8,149 bases of DNA from Oscillospiraceae bacterium (GCA_019422905.1 JAHZCM010000088.1:1-8149); one strand, 5' to 3'. Shown: positions 1 to 6,075, numbered from the stretch's first letter. A program made the numbers and translations. The notes: a model not told the origin generated them from the sequence alone.

Positions 1-343
1 AGGTGGTCCAGAACGGGATCATCAGAAGCATCATCGTGCGCTTTTTCCATTTTGCGGTCAGCTTTGCCATGAAGTAGCCGAACGGATAGCCCAGAAGGGC
101 GATCAGCACCGTGCTGAGAATCGCGAGCTTGAAGGATTCGGCGAAGGTCTGCAGGTAGACCGGCTCCAGAATATTGAGATAGTTTTTCAGCGTGAATTCG
201 TTTGTCACACCCCATGTTTCCGCGCGCTGCAAAAAGCTGAGGGTCACGATATACACGAGCGGGCCAAGAATAAATACAAGCGTGAAAATGTAAAGCGGCA
301 GGAGCATCAGCACCTCTTTGCCGATTTTTTTGCGCTTTTTCAT
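1..343 (-). CDS. potB: Spermidine/putrescine-type ABC transporter permease PotB, N-terminal part (cut by window edge)
   Basis: This is an inner-membrane permease of a polyamine-type ABC importer, partner of the ATPase encoded just upstream. My reading of the minus strand gives 114 codons before the left edge. A basic N-terminus (MKKRKKIGKE) is followed by a first membrane helix at about residues 11-38. Next comes the periplasmic-side stretch FTLKNYLNILEPVYLQ, then a second helix at about 70-93 with YPFGYFMAK, then LLMIPFWTT. The FTLxNY, GYPFxxFxAK and IPFWT motifs are characteristic of PotB rather than PotC. The ATG at 343 has a GGGAGGGG ribosome binding site about nine bases upstream. The gap from potA is 46 bases with no terminator, so the two are probably co-transcribed, with potC and potD expected further left. 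The C-terminal half, including the EAA loop that contacts the ATPase, is outside the window. The family call is secure; polyamine specificity is inferred from similarity. Confidence 0.9.
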   Translation of the reverse strand, partial: MKKRKKIGKEVLMLLPLYIFTLVFILGPLVYIVTLSFLQRAETWGVTNEFTLKNYLNILEPVYLQTFAESFKLAILSTVLIALLGYPFGYFMAKLTAKWKKRTMMLLMIPFWTT

Positions 344-389
344 GGTTGAGATCCCCTCCCTCTACCCAAAACCGAAAAGACGAATTTTT

Positions 390-1364
390 TCAAGCCTCCA
401 CCTCGACGGCAGCGCCGTCCGCCCAGCGGATACCTACGCGGTCGCCGGGCGCCAAGGGGGAATCAATGCCGTGGCGGCTCGCGACCAGCTCGCCGCACGC
501 TTCCGTTTCCACGGCGATGCGCAGCATGCCGCCGGCGAAGCTCTTTTCGCGGACAACGCCGGAAATATAGCCCGGCTCGTCCTTGATAAGCTCCAGCGCT
601 TCGCTGCGCACGGCGAGACATTTGCCGCCGAGCGTCAGGATATTCGCGGAGCCGACGAAACGCGCCACGTAGGCAGTTTTCGGATGGTCGTAGACTTCGT
701 TCGGCGTGCCGAGCTGTTCAAACAGGCCGCCGCGCATGACCGCAATGCGGTCGGACATATTGAGCGCTTCCTCCTGGTCGTGCGTGATGTAGATGAACGT
801 GATGCCGAGCTTCTTTTGCAGGCGTTTCAGCTCGACCTGCATCATGCGGCGCAGCTGCAGGTCGAGCGCGCCGAGCGGCTCGTCGAGCAGAAGCACCTTC
901 GGAGAATCAATGACGCTGCGCGCGATGGCGACGCGCTGGCGCTGGCCGCCGGAAAGCTCGCCGGGCATACGGCCTTCAAAGCCCTCAAGCTGCACGAGTT
1001 CCAGCATCTCCCGGACGCGGGCCTTGATCTCCGGCTTTTTCACGCCGCGGATCTTCAGGCTGTAGCCGATGTTTGCCTCCACCGTCATGTGCGGGAAAAG
1101 GGCGTAATTCTGGAAAACCGTATGTACGCCGCGCTTGTTCGGCTCGGTGTTCGTCACGTCCGCGCCCTCGAGAAGCACGGAGCCGCTGTCCGGCGATTCC
1201 AGACCGGAAATGATGCGCAGCGTCGTCGTTTTGCCGCATCCGGAAGAACCGAGCAGCGTGATAAATTCGCCCGGCTTCACCTTGAGATCAATGCCGTTTA
1301 AAACGTCCACGCCGCCGAAGGCTTTCTTAATCCCCTGCAGCTCCAGAATATCGTCCATTTTCAC
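390..1364 (-). CDS. potA: Spermidine/putrescine ABC transporter ATP-binding protein PotA
   Basis: This is the cytoplasmic ATPase that powers a polyamine-type importer. The 324-residue product has every ABC motif in order: Walker A GSSGCGKT at 39-46, Q-loop Gln85 in VFQNYALFPHMTV, signature LSGGQ at 137-141, Walker B VLLLDEP at 157-163, D-loop at 166-168 and switch His195. After YVARFVGSANIL (about 232-243) comes a short TOBE-like regulatory domain. The protein is shorter than E. coli PotA (378 residues), mainly in this C-terminal part. The start is a GTG at 1364: AGGAG at 1372-1376 lies seven bases upstream, whereas the ATG two codons later would be 13 bases away. The gene is first in the pot operon, with a consensus promoter upstream and potB downstream. 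The ATPase family is certain. PotA rather than another CUT1-like importer ATPase is supported by the adjacent PotB-type permease. Confidence 0.93.
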   Translation of the reverse strand: MKMDDILELQGIKKAFGGVDVLNGIDLKVKPGEFITLLGSSGCGKTTTLRIISGLESPDSGSVLLEGADVTNTEPNKRGVHTVFQNYALFPHMTVEANIGYSLKIRGVKKPEIKARVREMLELVQLEGFEGRMPGELSGGQRQRVAIARSVIDSPKVLLLDEPLGALDLQLRRMMQVELKRLQKKLGITFIYITHDQEEALNMSDRIAVMRGGLFEQLGTPNEVYDHPKTAYVARFVGSANILTLGGKCLAVRSEALELIKDEPGYISGVVREKSFAGGMLRIAVETEACGELVASRHGIDSPLAPGDRVGIRWADGAAVEVEA

Positions 1365-1371
1365 GCCCCAA

Positions 1372-1376
1372 CTCCT
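1372..1376 (-). promoter_or_regulatory. potA ribosome binding site selecting a GTG start
   Basis: AGGAG on the minus strand lies seven bases before GTG at 1362-1364 and 13 bases before the in-frame ATG. The spacing favours GTG as the true start codon. Confidence 0.75.
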
Positions 1377-1402
1377 ATTTCCAACAGTTATTGTCTACTA
1401 AT

Positions 1403-1428
1403 TCGGTATATTTTTAAGTTATTTCCGA
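1403..1428. promoter_or_regulatory. Imperfect inverted repeat at the pot transcription start (possible operator)
   Basis: The left half is TCGGTATA (1403-1410); the reverse complement of the right half (1420-1428) is TCGGAAATA. The outer four bases pair exactly (TCGG/CCGA). The repeat begins at the edge of the -10 hexamer and covers the predicted start site near 1421, a position where a bound repressor would block initiation. The middle is AT-rich and the match is imperfect, so an operator role is only a suggestion. Confidence 0.35.
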
Positions 1429-1456
1429 TTATAAGACATACGCCCTGTTCTGTCAA
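1428..1456 (-). promoter_or_regulatory. Consensus sigma-A promoter of the potAB operon
   Basis: The minus strand shows TTGACA (1451-1456), a 17-base spacer and TATAAT (1428-1433). Both hexamers are perfect and the spacing is optimal. The predicted start is near 1421, leaving a leader of about 57 bases before the potA GTG. The promoter begins only 19 bases after the stop codon of the ttcA-like gene, so potA does not depend on read-through from it. Confidence 0.88.
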
Positions 1457-1457
1457 T

Positions 1458-1471
1458 GTTTCTTTTGAAAC
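1458..1471. promoter_or_regulatory. Small inverted repeat GTTTC-TTTT-GAAAC next to the pot -35
   Basis: A five-base perfect inverted repeat with a four-base centre lies between the ttcA-like stop codon and the potA -35 hexamer. On the plus strand six T follow it, so it looks like a weak terminator in that direction, but no plus-strand gene reads into it. On the minus strand it has no T tract and would terminate the ttcA-like transcript poorly. It could instead be a protein-binding site: it shares TTTC-N4-GAAACT with the palindrome between xylB and the dehydrogenase operon. Confidence 0.3.
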
Positions 1472-1475
1472 TTTT

Positions 1476-2186
1476 TTACCAGCCGTCTATTCCGGCCCGC
1501 TCCATCGCGCCCATGACCTTCTGCTTCAGATCCGGAAACTGTTTTTCGAGCGATGCAATCAGGTCGGCGGTGTCCTGCCGGGCCGTCGCGCCGTCTGCGG
1601 GACAGCCGCTTTTCACGACCGGCAGCCCGATTTTTTTCACCGCGCGGCGGATGTCCGCCTCCGCGCAGAACACGAGCGGGCGAATGAGATACAGATCCTT
1701 GCGGGAAAGATAGCTTTTTGGAGAAAAGCAGCCGATTTTGCCGCCGTAAAACAGGTTCATCAGGAAGGTCTGCACCGCGTCGTCAAAATGGTGGCCAAGC
1801 GCGATTTTCCGGCAGCCCGCATCCTTCGCCATGTCGTGCAGGATACCGCGGCGCATCCGCGCGCAGAGGCTGCACGGATTTTCCTCTTTTCGGTCCTCAA
1901 AGATGATTTTACCCAAATTCGTGCGGCGGATGCGGTATTCCACGTTCCACGCACGGCAGAGCGCCTCCACGGCGCCGTAATCGGTTTCCCGCCCGTTGAA
2001 GCAGGGATCGGCTGTCAGCGCGACCACTTCGTAGCGCTTCGGGTAGTACCGGCGCATCATGGCGAGCGCATACAGCAGATAAAGGGAATCCTTTCCGCCG
2101 GAGACGCCGACCGCGATGCGGTCTCCCTCTTCAATCATCTCGTATTTTTCCGCCGCCGCGCGGACGTGGCCCATCAGAGCGTGCAT
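1476..2186 (-). CDS. ttcA: TtcA-like PP-loop tRNA thiolation protein
   Basis: This is a cytoplasmic PP-loop ATPase of the TtcA/TilS superfamily. In characterised members it activates a tRNA base by adenylation and inserts sulphur (2-thiocytidine 32) using a [4Fe-4S] cluster. The 236-residue product has the PP-loop SGGKDS at 29-34, the pair Cys105/Cys108 in NPCSLCARMRRG, the motif GHHFDDAVQTFLMN at about 131-144, and a third conserved cysteine, Cys195, in KSGCPADG. These three cysteines match the TtcA cluster ligands. It is much shorter than E. coli TtcA (311 residues), as is usual for Firmicute members, where the substrate is less certain. The ATG at 2186 is preceded by a run of seven G that would act as the ribosome binding site. 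The gene stands between the 5S rRNA unit and the pot promoter, and I see no clear promoter for it. The family is secure; the exact tRNA target is not. Confidence 0.85.
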   Translation of the reverse strand: MHALMGHVRAAAEKYEMIEEGDRIAVGVSGGKDSLYLLYALAMMRRYYPKRYEVVALTADPCFNGRETDYGAVEALCRAWNVEYRIRRTNLGKIIFEDRKEENPCSLCARMRRGILHDMAKDAGCRKIALGHHFDDAVQTFLMNLFYGGKIGCFSPKSYLSRKDLYLIRPLVFCAEADIRRAVKKIGLPVVKSGCPADGATARQDTADLIASLEKQFPDLKQKVMGAMERAGIDGW

Positions 2187-2192
2187 ACCGAA

Positions 2193-2199
2193 CCCCCCC
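2193..2199 (-). promoter_or_regulatory. Seven-G tract serving as ribosome binding site of the ttcA-like gene
   Basis: On the minus strand a GGGGGGG run lies six bases before the ATG at 2184-2186. It is the only purine-rich stretch at ribosome-binding distance. An AGGAG-type site, as seen at potA, is absent. Upstream sequence (TTTAAACTTTATATC, 2201-2215) is AT-rich, but I cannot assign a convincing -35/-10 pair. Confidence 0.5.
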
Positions 2200-2256
2200 G
2201 GATATAAAGTTTAAAAGCAGATGTCCAAACGGCGTCTTCTATTTGCGGCCATAGGT

Positions 2257-2281
2257 CTGGGCCGGCATTATGCCGGCCCAG
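2257..2281. repeat. Perfect 11-bp GC-rich hairpin between the 5S gene and the ttcA-like gene
   Basis: CTGGGCCGGCA (2257-2267) and TGCCGGCCCAG (2271-2281) pair perfectly around a three-base loop. Neither strand has a T tract after the stem, so it is not a standard intrinsic terminator. It lies in the 145-bp gap 2187-2331, downstream of the 5S terminator on the minus strand and about 70 bases before the ttcA-like start. Apart from this hairpin and the G run, I see nothing functional in that gap. Confidence 0.6.
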
Positions 2282-2331
2282 AAAGCACGGAGCTGCGCGC
2301 CGCACGGAAAAACAAAGAGCCGTAAAAATAT

Positions 2332-2360
2332 AAAAAAAACGACCATCCTATTGGATGACC
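2332..2360 (-). terminator. Rho-independent terminator of the 5S rRNA gene
   Basis: On the minus strand an eight-pair stem (GGTCATCC with GGATGGTC, two G-U pairs) closes an AATA loop and is followed by G and eight T. It begins ten bases after the 3' end of the 5S gene. Confidence 0.85.
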
Positions 2361-2369
2361 GCTTTGGAT

Positions 2370-2485
<116 letters not shown>

Positions 2486-2518
2486 TATTTAGTTGCCGTC
2501 TTATCAGGCGGCTTAGTT

Positions 2519-2547
2519 ATAATACCACACCGCTTTGAAAATTGCAA
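2519..2547 (-). promoter_or_regulatory. 5S rRNA core promoter with extended -10
   Basis: On the minus strand TTGCAA (2542-2547) is separated by 17 bases from TATTAT (2519-2524), and TG sits one base before the -10 hexamer (extended -10). The predicted start is near 2512, giving a precursor leader of about 27 bases that contains a short GCCG/CGGC stem. Confidence 0.82.
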
Positions 2548-2548
2548 G

Positions 2549-2570
2549 CCTTTTTTGAAAAAATTTTTGA
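2549..2570 (-). promoter_or_regulatory. UP element upstream of the 5S promoter
   Basis: Just upstream of the 5S -35 hexamer the minus strand carries AAAAATTTTTTCAAAAAA. This fits the full UP-element consensus as I recall it (AAAWWTWTTTTNNNAAA) at every specified position. It sits about -37 to -58 from the predicted start, within about a base of the canonical position for binding by the RNA polymerase alpha C-terminal domains. Such elements mark very strong, rRNA-class promoters. Confidence 0.75.
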
Positions 2571-2817
2571 AAAAAATCCTGTTTTCCAGTTTTTACAGAT
2601 TTCCGGGCGGCAACACACAAAAACAGGTGAAATTTGGCAAAGAAGCTTGCGCGAAGCCGGAAAACCGCTTTGCCCGCACGGAGCTATACGCACGGCGCGG
2701 GATGCCGCCCAAAAGAACGCAGACTGTCCCGGCTGACGGGATAACAAACCGCCGGTCCGGGAGCGTATGACCCGGCGTACATGAAGTTTGATGTACATGC
2801 GGTTCGCGCCGGGAAGC
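2571..2817. other. Unassigned non-coding stretch between the 5S promoter and the xylB terminator
   Basis: I find no credible gene here. The open frames crossing it also run through the 5S gene, UP element or promoter, and they lack ribosome binding sites. Visible structure is limited to small hairpins: TCCCG/CGGGA at 2727-2741, GTACAT/ATGTAC around an eight-base loop at 2778-2797, and GCTT/AAGC near 2645-2657. No tRNA, riboswitch or mobile-element signature is recognisable. Confidence 0.5.
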
Positions 2818-2863
2818 AAAGAAATCCGGCGCGCCCTGTCCCGTAAGGGGCGGAGCGCACCGG
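2818..2863 (-). terminator. Intrinsic terminator of xylB
   Basis: Starting 27 bases after the xylB stop codon, the minus strand forms a long stem. CCGGTGCGC pairs with GCGCGCCGG (nine pairs, one G-U), continues inward to CCC/GGG with two mismatches, and closes on a CTTAC loop. ATTTCTTT follows as a weak T tract. The stem is strong but the tail is interrupted. Confidence 0.7.
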
Positions 2864-2890
2864 GAGATATAACGGGTTCCTTGCCGGTAT

Positions 2891-4414
2891 TTAGAGCGCT
2901 GCGAGATCCTTATAGCAGCTCTTGAGCGCCGGATAGAGCTTTGTGTACATGCGGTAGAAGGCCTCGTATTTGGGCACGTTCTCCACGATCGGATCCTGCG
3001 GCGGATTGAGGCGGATCACGCGGCGGCAGCCCTCCTGCACGCTGGGATACAGGCCAGCGCCCACGCCGGCGAGGATCGCGACGCCGAGCGCCGGGCCCTC
3101 CTTCGAGACGACCGTGCGCACCGCGCAGTTATACGTATCGGCGAGCATCTGCCGCCACAGCTTCGAGGAACCGCCGCCGCCGCAGGCCAGCATGCCGTCG
3201 ATGGAAACGCCCATGCCCTTCAGGATTTCAACGCTGTCGCGCTGGGAGAACGTGACGCCCTCCATGACCGCGCGGAGCATGTCGTATTTCGTGTGTATGG
3301 CGGAAAGGCCGATGAACGCGCCGCGGCAGTCCGGGTCGAGGTGCGGCGTGCGCTCGCCCATCAGGTACGGCAGGTAAAGCAGGCGGTTGCAGCCGATCGG
3401 CGCGCGCGCGGCCTGCTGATCCATCAGGTAATACGGGTCGACCCCCATGCCGGCGGCGACCTCCTTTTCGGCGGAGCAGAAGTTATCGCGGAACCACTTG
3501 AGCGAGAGGCCCGCACCCTGCGTGACGCCCATCACGTGCCATGCGCCCGGCACCGCGCAGCAGAACGTGTGCACGCGGCCCTTCGGGTCGATGGAAATCT
3601 TGTCCGTATGCGCGAAAACCACGCCGGAGGTGCCGATCGTCGTGAACGCCTTGCCGTCCTCGACGACGCCGGTGCCCACGGCCGCGGCCGCGTTGTCGCC
3701 CGCGCCGCCGACCACGATCGTGCCGGGCTTCAGGCCCGTGCGCTTCGCGGCTTCCTCGGAGATCACGCCCGTGACCTCGGGGGATTCGTAGACCTTCGGC
3801 AGCAGCGCCTTGTCGATATCCAGCTTCTCCAGCACCTCGTCGCTCCAGCAGCGGTTCGGCACGTCCAGAAGCTGCATGCCCGAAGCGTCCGAAACCTCGG
3901 TTGCGAAATCGCCGGTCAGCATATAGCGCACGTAATCCTTCGGCAGCAGGATGTGCGCGCACTTTTCGTAAATTTCCGGCTGGTTGTTGCGCACCCAGAG
4001 AATCTTCGAGGCCGTAAAGCCCGTGAGCGCCGGGTTCGCGGTGATCTCGATCAAACGCTCCGCGCCGACGCGTTCCGTGATCTCCTCGCATTCCTTTGCC
4101 GTGCGCTGGTCGCACCAGATGATGGAACGGCGCAGGATATTGCCGTCCTTGTCGAGCATGACGAGGCCGTGCATCTGGCCGGAAATGCCGACGCCCTTGA
4201 TGTCCGCGTTATCCACGCCGCTTTCCGTGACGACATGGTGAATCGTATCGGCGGCGGCGTTCCACCAGTCGAGGGGATTCTGCTCCGCCCAGCCGTTTTT
4301 CTCCTGGTACAGCGGATACTCAATGGTTTTCGAGGCGACGACGTTGCCGTCCGCGTCAAACAAAACGGTTTTTGTGCCGCTGGTGCCGAGATCCACGCCG
4401 ATTAAATATTCCAC
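2891..4414 (-). CDS. xylB: Xylulokinase (FGGY-family carbohydrate kinase)
   Basis: This FGGY kinase is expected to phosphorylate D-xylulose to D-xylulose 5-phosphate with ATP, feeding the pentose phosphate pathway in the cytoplasm. The 507-residue product has the N-terminal phosphate-binding DLGTSGTK at 8-15, the substrate-site motif GISGQMHGLV at 76-85 typical of XylB, and WCDQRT at 100-105. The catalytic base is Asp240 in GGAGDNAA. The second FGGY signature lies around MGERTPHLDPDCRGAFIGL (352-370), and the nucleotide-site motif GGGGSSKLW is at 412-420. It is slightly longer than E. coli XylB (484). The start is GTG at 4414, nine bases after GAAAGGA. The ATG overlapping that site is out of frame. 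The gene has its own promoter and terminator and is divergent from a dehydrogenase operon. No xylose isomerase gene is present in the window, so a related ketose or polyol substrate remains possible. Confidence 0.88.
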   Translation of the reverse strand: MEYLIGVDLGTSGTKTVLFDADGNVVASKTIEYPLYQEKNGWAEQNPLDWWNAAADTIHHVVTESGVDNADIKGVGISGQMHGLVMLDKDGNILRRSIIWCDQRTAKECEEITERVGAERLIEITANPALTGFTASKILWVRNNQPEIYEKCAHILLPKDYVRYMLTGDFATEVSDASGMQLLDVPNRCWSDEVLEKLDIDKALLPKVYESPEVTGVISEEAAKRTGLKPGTIVVGGAGDNAAAAVGTGVVEDGKAFTTIGTSGVVFAHTDKISIDPKGRVHTFCCAVPGAWHVMGVTQGAGLSLKWFRDNFCSAEKEVAAGMGVDPYYLMDQQAARAPIGCNRLLYLPYLMGERTPHLDPDCRGAFIGLSAIHTKYDMLRAVMEGVTFSQRDSVEILKGMGVSIDGMLACGGGGSSKLWRQMLADTYNCAVRTVVSKEGPALGVAILAGVGAGLYPSVQEGCRRVIRLNPPQDPIVENVPKYEAFYRMYTKLYPALKSCYKDLAAL

Positions 4415-4423
4415 AAAAATTCA

Positions 4424-4430
4424 TCCTTTC
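4424..4430 (-). promoter_or_regulatory. xylB ribosome binding site selecting a GTG start
   Basis: GAAAGGA on the minus strand is nine bases before GTG at 4412-4414. An ATG begins on its last base but opens a different frame, so GTG is the start of the kinase. Confidence 0.75.
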
Positions 4431-4434
4431 TTTT

Positions 4435-4461
4435 TGCACAGAGAAAAAACCTGTCTGCACA
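4435..4461. repeat. Pair of TGCACA direct repeats in the xylB leader
   Basis: TGCACA occurs at 4435-4440 and 4456-4461, exactly 21 bases apart, or two helical turns. Both copies lie between the predicted xylB start site and its ribosome binding site. The spacing fits a regulator bound on one face of the DNA, but six-base repeats are weak evidence. Confidence 0.25.
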
Positions 4462-4476
4462 ACCTTTCTAACATCC

Positions 4477-4505
4477 ATTTTGATTCATTTTTACATTGGT
4501 GTCAA
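4477..4505 (-). promoter_or_regulatory. xylB promoter
   Basis: On the minus strand a perfect TTGACA (4500-4505) is followed by a 17-base spacer and CAAAAT (4477-4482). The predicted start is near 4470, giving a leader of about 55 bases. The weak -10 hexamer fits a promoter that depends on a regulator. Confidence 0.72.
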
Positions 4506-4514
4506 GTCTTTTTT

Positions 4515-4536
4515 GGCAATTTCAATTGAAACTGCC
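4515..4536. promoter_or_regulatory. Near-perfect 22-bp palindrome between divergent promoters (likely operator)
   Basis: The two 11-base halves are GGCAATTTCAA and TTGAAACTGCC; the second is the reverse complement of the first at 10 of 11 positions. The core TTTCAATTGAAA is a perfect 12-base palindrome. It contains the -35 hexamer (TTGAAA, 4526-4531) of the plus-strand operon promoter and ends ten bases upstream of the xylB -35. Occupancy would block the operon promoter and could also affect xylB. I cannot name the regulator, and none is encoded in the window. Confidence 0.65.
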
Positions 4537-4554
4537 GTTTTCCTATGATAAAAT
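4526..4554 (+). promoter_or_regulatory. Promoter of the FAD-dehydrogenase operon with extended -10
   Basis: TTGAAA (4526-4531), a 17-base spacer and TAAAAT (4549-4554), with TG at 4546-4547 giving an extended -10. The predicted start is near 4561, leaving about 80 bases of leader. The -35 hexamer is part of the palindromic operator candidate. Confidence 0.8.
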
Positions 4555-4583
4555 ACAAAGGAATACCCGATCTATTCTTTAAT

Positions 4584-4616
4584 GAAATAAAAGCGGGGCT
4601 TCATGTGCTTTATTTC
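4584..4616 (+). promoter_or_regulatory. Leader hairpin upstream of the dehydrogenase operon
   Basis: GAAATAAAAGC (4584-4594) pairs with GCTTTATTTC (4607-4616) over ten base pairs with one bulged A, enclosing a 12-base loop. It lies in the transcribed leader and ends 11 bases before the ribosome binding site at 4628-4633. No T tract follows, so it is not an obvious terminator. It could affect mRNA stability or translation. Confidence 0.45.
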
Positions 4617-4627
4617 GGAGTTGTATG

Positions 4628-4633
4628 AAAGGA
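4628..4633 (+). promoter_or_regulatory. Ribosome binding site deciding the start of the GlpA-like gene
   Basis: AAAGGA lies eight bases before ATG at 4642. The in-frame ATG at 4633 overlaps this site, and the in-frame ATG at 4603 lies in the loop of the leader hairpin with only a GGGG nearby. The protein therefore most likely starts at 4642 with MYDVAVIGAG. Confidence 0.72.
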
Positions 4634-4641
4634 TGAAGAAA

Positions 4642-6063
4642 ATGTATGATGTAGCGGTAATCGGCGCGGGCGTGACAGGCTGTGCGATTGCAAGGGAGCT
4701 TTCGCGGTATCAGGCGAAGCTCTGTGTGCTCGAAAAAGGGGAGGATGTCTGCACGGGCACCTCGAAGGCAAACAGCGCCATCGTGCACGGCGGCTTCGAC
4801 GCGGCCACGGGCTCGCTGAAAGCGAAAATGAACGTGCGCGGCAACACGATGATGACGCAGGTTTCCGAGGAGCTGGATGTGCCGTTCAAGCGGAACGGCG
4901 CGCTTGTGCTCTGCTTCGACGAAAACGATATGCCCGCGCTGCGCGAGCTGTATGAACGCGGCGTACAGAACGGCGTGCCGGATCTCAAGATCCTGACGTT
5001 TGAGGAGGCGAAGGCCATGGAGCCGAACCTCTCGGAGAACGTCTGCGCGGCGCTGTACTGCCCCACGTCCGGCATCGTCTGCCCGTTTGAGCTGACGCTC
5101 GGCTTTGCCGAAAACGCGGCGGACAACGGCGCTCAGTTCCGCTTTGAAAGCGGCGTCACGGCAATCCGTCGGGAAGCGGACCATTATCTTATAGAAACGG
5201 AAAAAGGCGCGGTTGAAGCGCGCGCCGTTGTCAACGCGGCGGGCGTTTACGCCGACACGGTTCACGATATGATCCTGCCGCACGACTATACGATTCTGCC
5301 CCGCGCCGGCGAGTACTGCCTGTGCGACAAGACCGCGGGCGGCCTTGTGTCGAGGACGATTTTCCAGATGCCTTCGAAGCTCGGCAAGGGTATCCTCGTC
5401 ACGCCCACAGTGCACGGCAATCTGCTGCTCGGCCCGACGGCGGAGGACATCGAGGACCGCGAATTCACCGCCACGACGCGCGGGGGGCTGGATTCCGTGC
5501 TCGAAAAGGCGGCGCTGAGCGTGGAGAACATCCCGGCGCGGCAGATCATCACGTCGTTTTCCGGCCTGCGCGCGCACGACGATCACGGCGATTTTATCCT
5601 GCGGGAGAGCGCGCCCGGCTTCTTTGAGGCGGCGGGCATCGAATCCCCCGGCCTGACCAGCGCGCCCGCCATCGGCGTCTATATGGCGGAGCTGGTCGCG
5701 GAATCGATGGGGCTCGAAAAGAAGGCGGATTTCAATCCGGTCCGCCGCGGCGTGATTAAGCTGAACGAGCTTTCCGCAGAAGCGCGGGCGGAAAAAATCC
5801 GCGAAAATCCGCTGTACGGCAGCATCGTGTGCCGCTGCGAGACGGTTTCGGAGGGCGAAATCGTCGATTCCATCCGCCGCACGCTCGGCGCCACGACGCT
5901 CGACGGCGTGAAGCGGCGCACGCGCGCCGGCATGGGCCGGTGCCAGGCCGGCTTCTGCTCGCCCCGCGTGATGGAAATCCTGGCGCGGGAGCTGGGCCTG
6001 CCGATGACGGCGGTCCGGAAAAACGGCAGAGGCTCGGAAATCGTCTGTGGGAAAACGAAGTGA
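4642..6063 (+). CDS. GlpA-like FAD-dependent glycerol-3-phosphate dehydrogenase with C-terminal BFD [2Fe-2S] domain
   Basis: This is the catalytic subunit of a probable anaerobic sn-glycerol-3-phosphate (or related polyol-phosphate) dehydrogenase. The 473-residue product begins with a DAO-type FAD-binding Rossmann fold: GAGVTG at 8-13, then the acidic LEKGEDV at about 30-36. TGTSKANSAIVHGGFDA at 38-54 and the SFSGLRAHDDHGDFIL region at about 305-320 are typical of the LhgO/GlpA branch. The C-terminal domain has a BFD-like cluster motif: Cys397-x-Cys399 in VCRCETVSEGEI and Cys434-x4-Cys439 in GRCQAGFC. It is shorter than E. coli GlpA (542). It heads the operon, and the next gene begins 12 bases after its stop. 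In Thermotoga and clostridia the same set of three redox genes usually accompanies glycerol kinase; here the neighbouring kinase is XylB-like, so the substrate is inferred rather than shown. Generic annotation as NAD(P)/FAD-dependent oxidoreductase would also be correct. Confidence 0.88.
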   Translation: MYDVAVIGAGVTGCAIARELSRYQAKLCVLEKGEDVCTGTSKANSAIVHGGFDAATGSLKAKMNVRGNTMMTQVSEELDVPFKRNGALVLCFDENDMPALRELYERGVQNGVPDLKILTFEEAKAMEPNLSENVCAALYCPTSGIVCPFELTLGFAENAADNGAQFRFESGVTAIRREADHYLIETEKGAVEARAVVNAAGVYADTVHDMILPHDYTILPRAGEYCLCDKTAGGLVSRTIFQMPSKLGKGILVTPTVHGNLLLGPTAEDIEDREFTATTRGGLDSVLEKAALSVENIPARQIITSFSGLRAHDDHGDFILRESAPGFFEAAGIESPGLTSAPAIGVYMAELVAESMGLEKKADFNPVRRGVIKLNELSAEARAEKIRENPLYGSIVCRCETVSEGEIVDSIRRTLGATTLDGVKRRTRAGMGRCQAGFCSPRVMEILARELGLPMTAVRKNGRGSEIVCGKTK

Positions 6064-6075
6064 GGAGTTTGTATT

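Noticed and set aside
318..1301. A 327-codon plus-strand open frame opposite potA
   Set aside because: It overlaps a certain ABC ATPase gene and has the same shadow composition.
2797..2812. A TpsiC-arm-like GGTTCGCGCC, checked as part of a tRNA
   Set aside because: No acceptor, D or anticodon arms can be formed around it on either strand.
2517..2819. A 100-codon minus-strand open frame between xylB and the 5S gene
   Set aside because: It passes through the UP element, the -35 and almost all of the -10 of the 5S promoter, has no ribosome binding site, and shows no domain.
3293..4405. A 370-codon plus-strand open frame opposite xylB
   Set aside because: XylB on the other strand has every FGGY motif. 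This frame is an Arg/Ala/His-rich shadow without a ribosome binding site.
4603..4641. Upstream in-frame ATG codons (4603 and 4633) for the GlpA-like gene
   Set aside because: The first falls in a hairpin loop and the second overlaps the AAAGGA site. The ATG at 4642 has correct spacing and gives the N-terminus usual for Rossmann flavoproteins.
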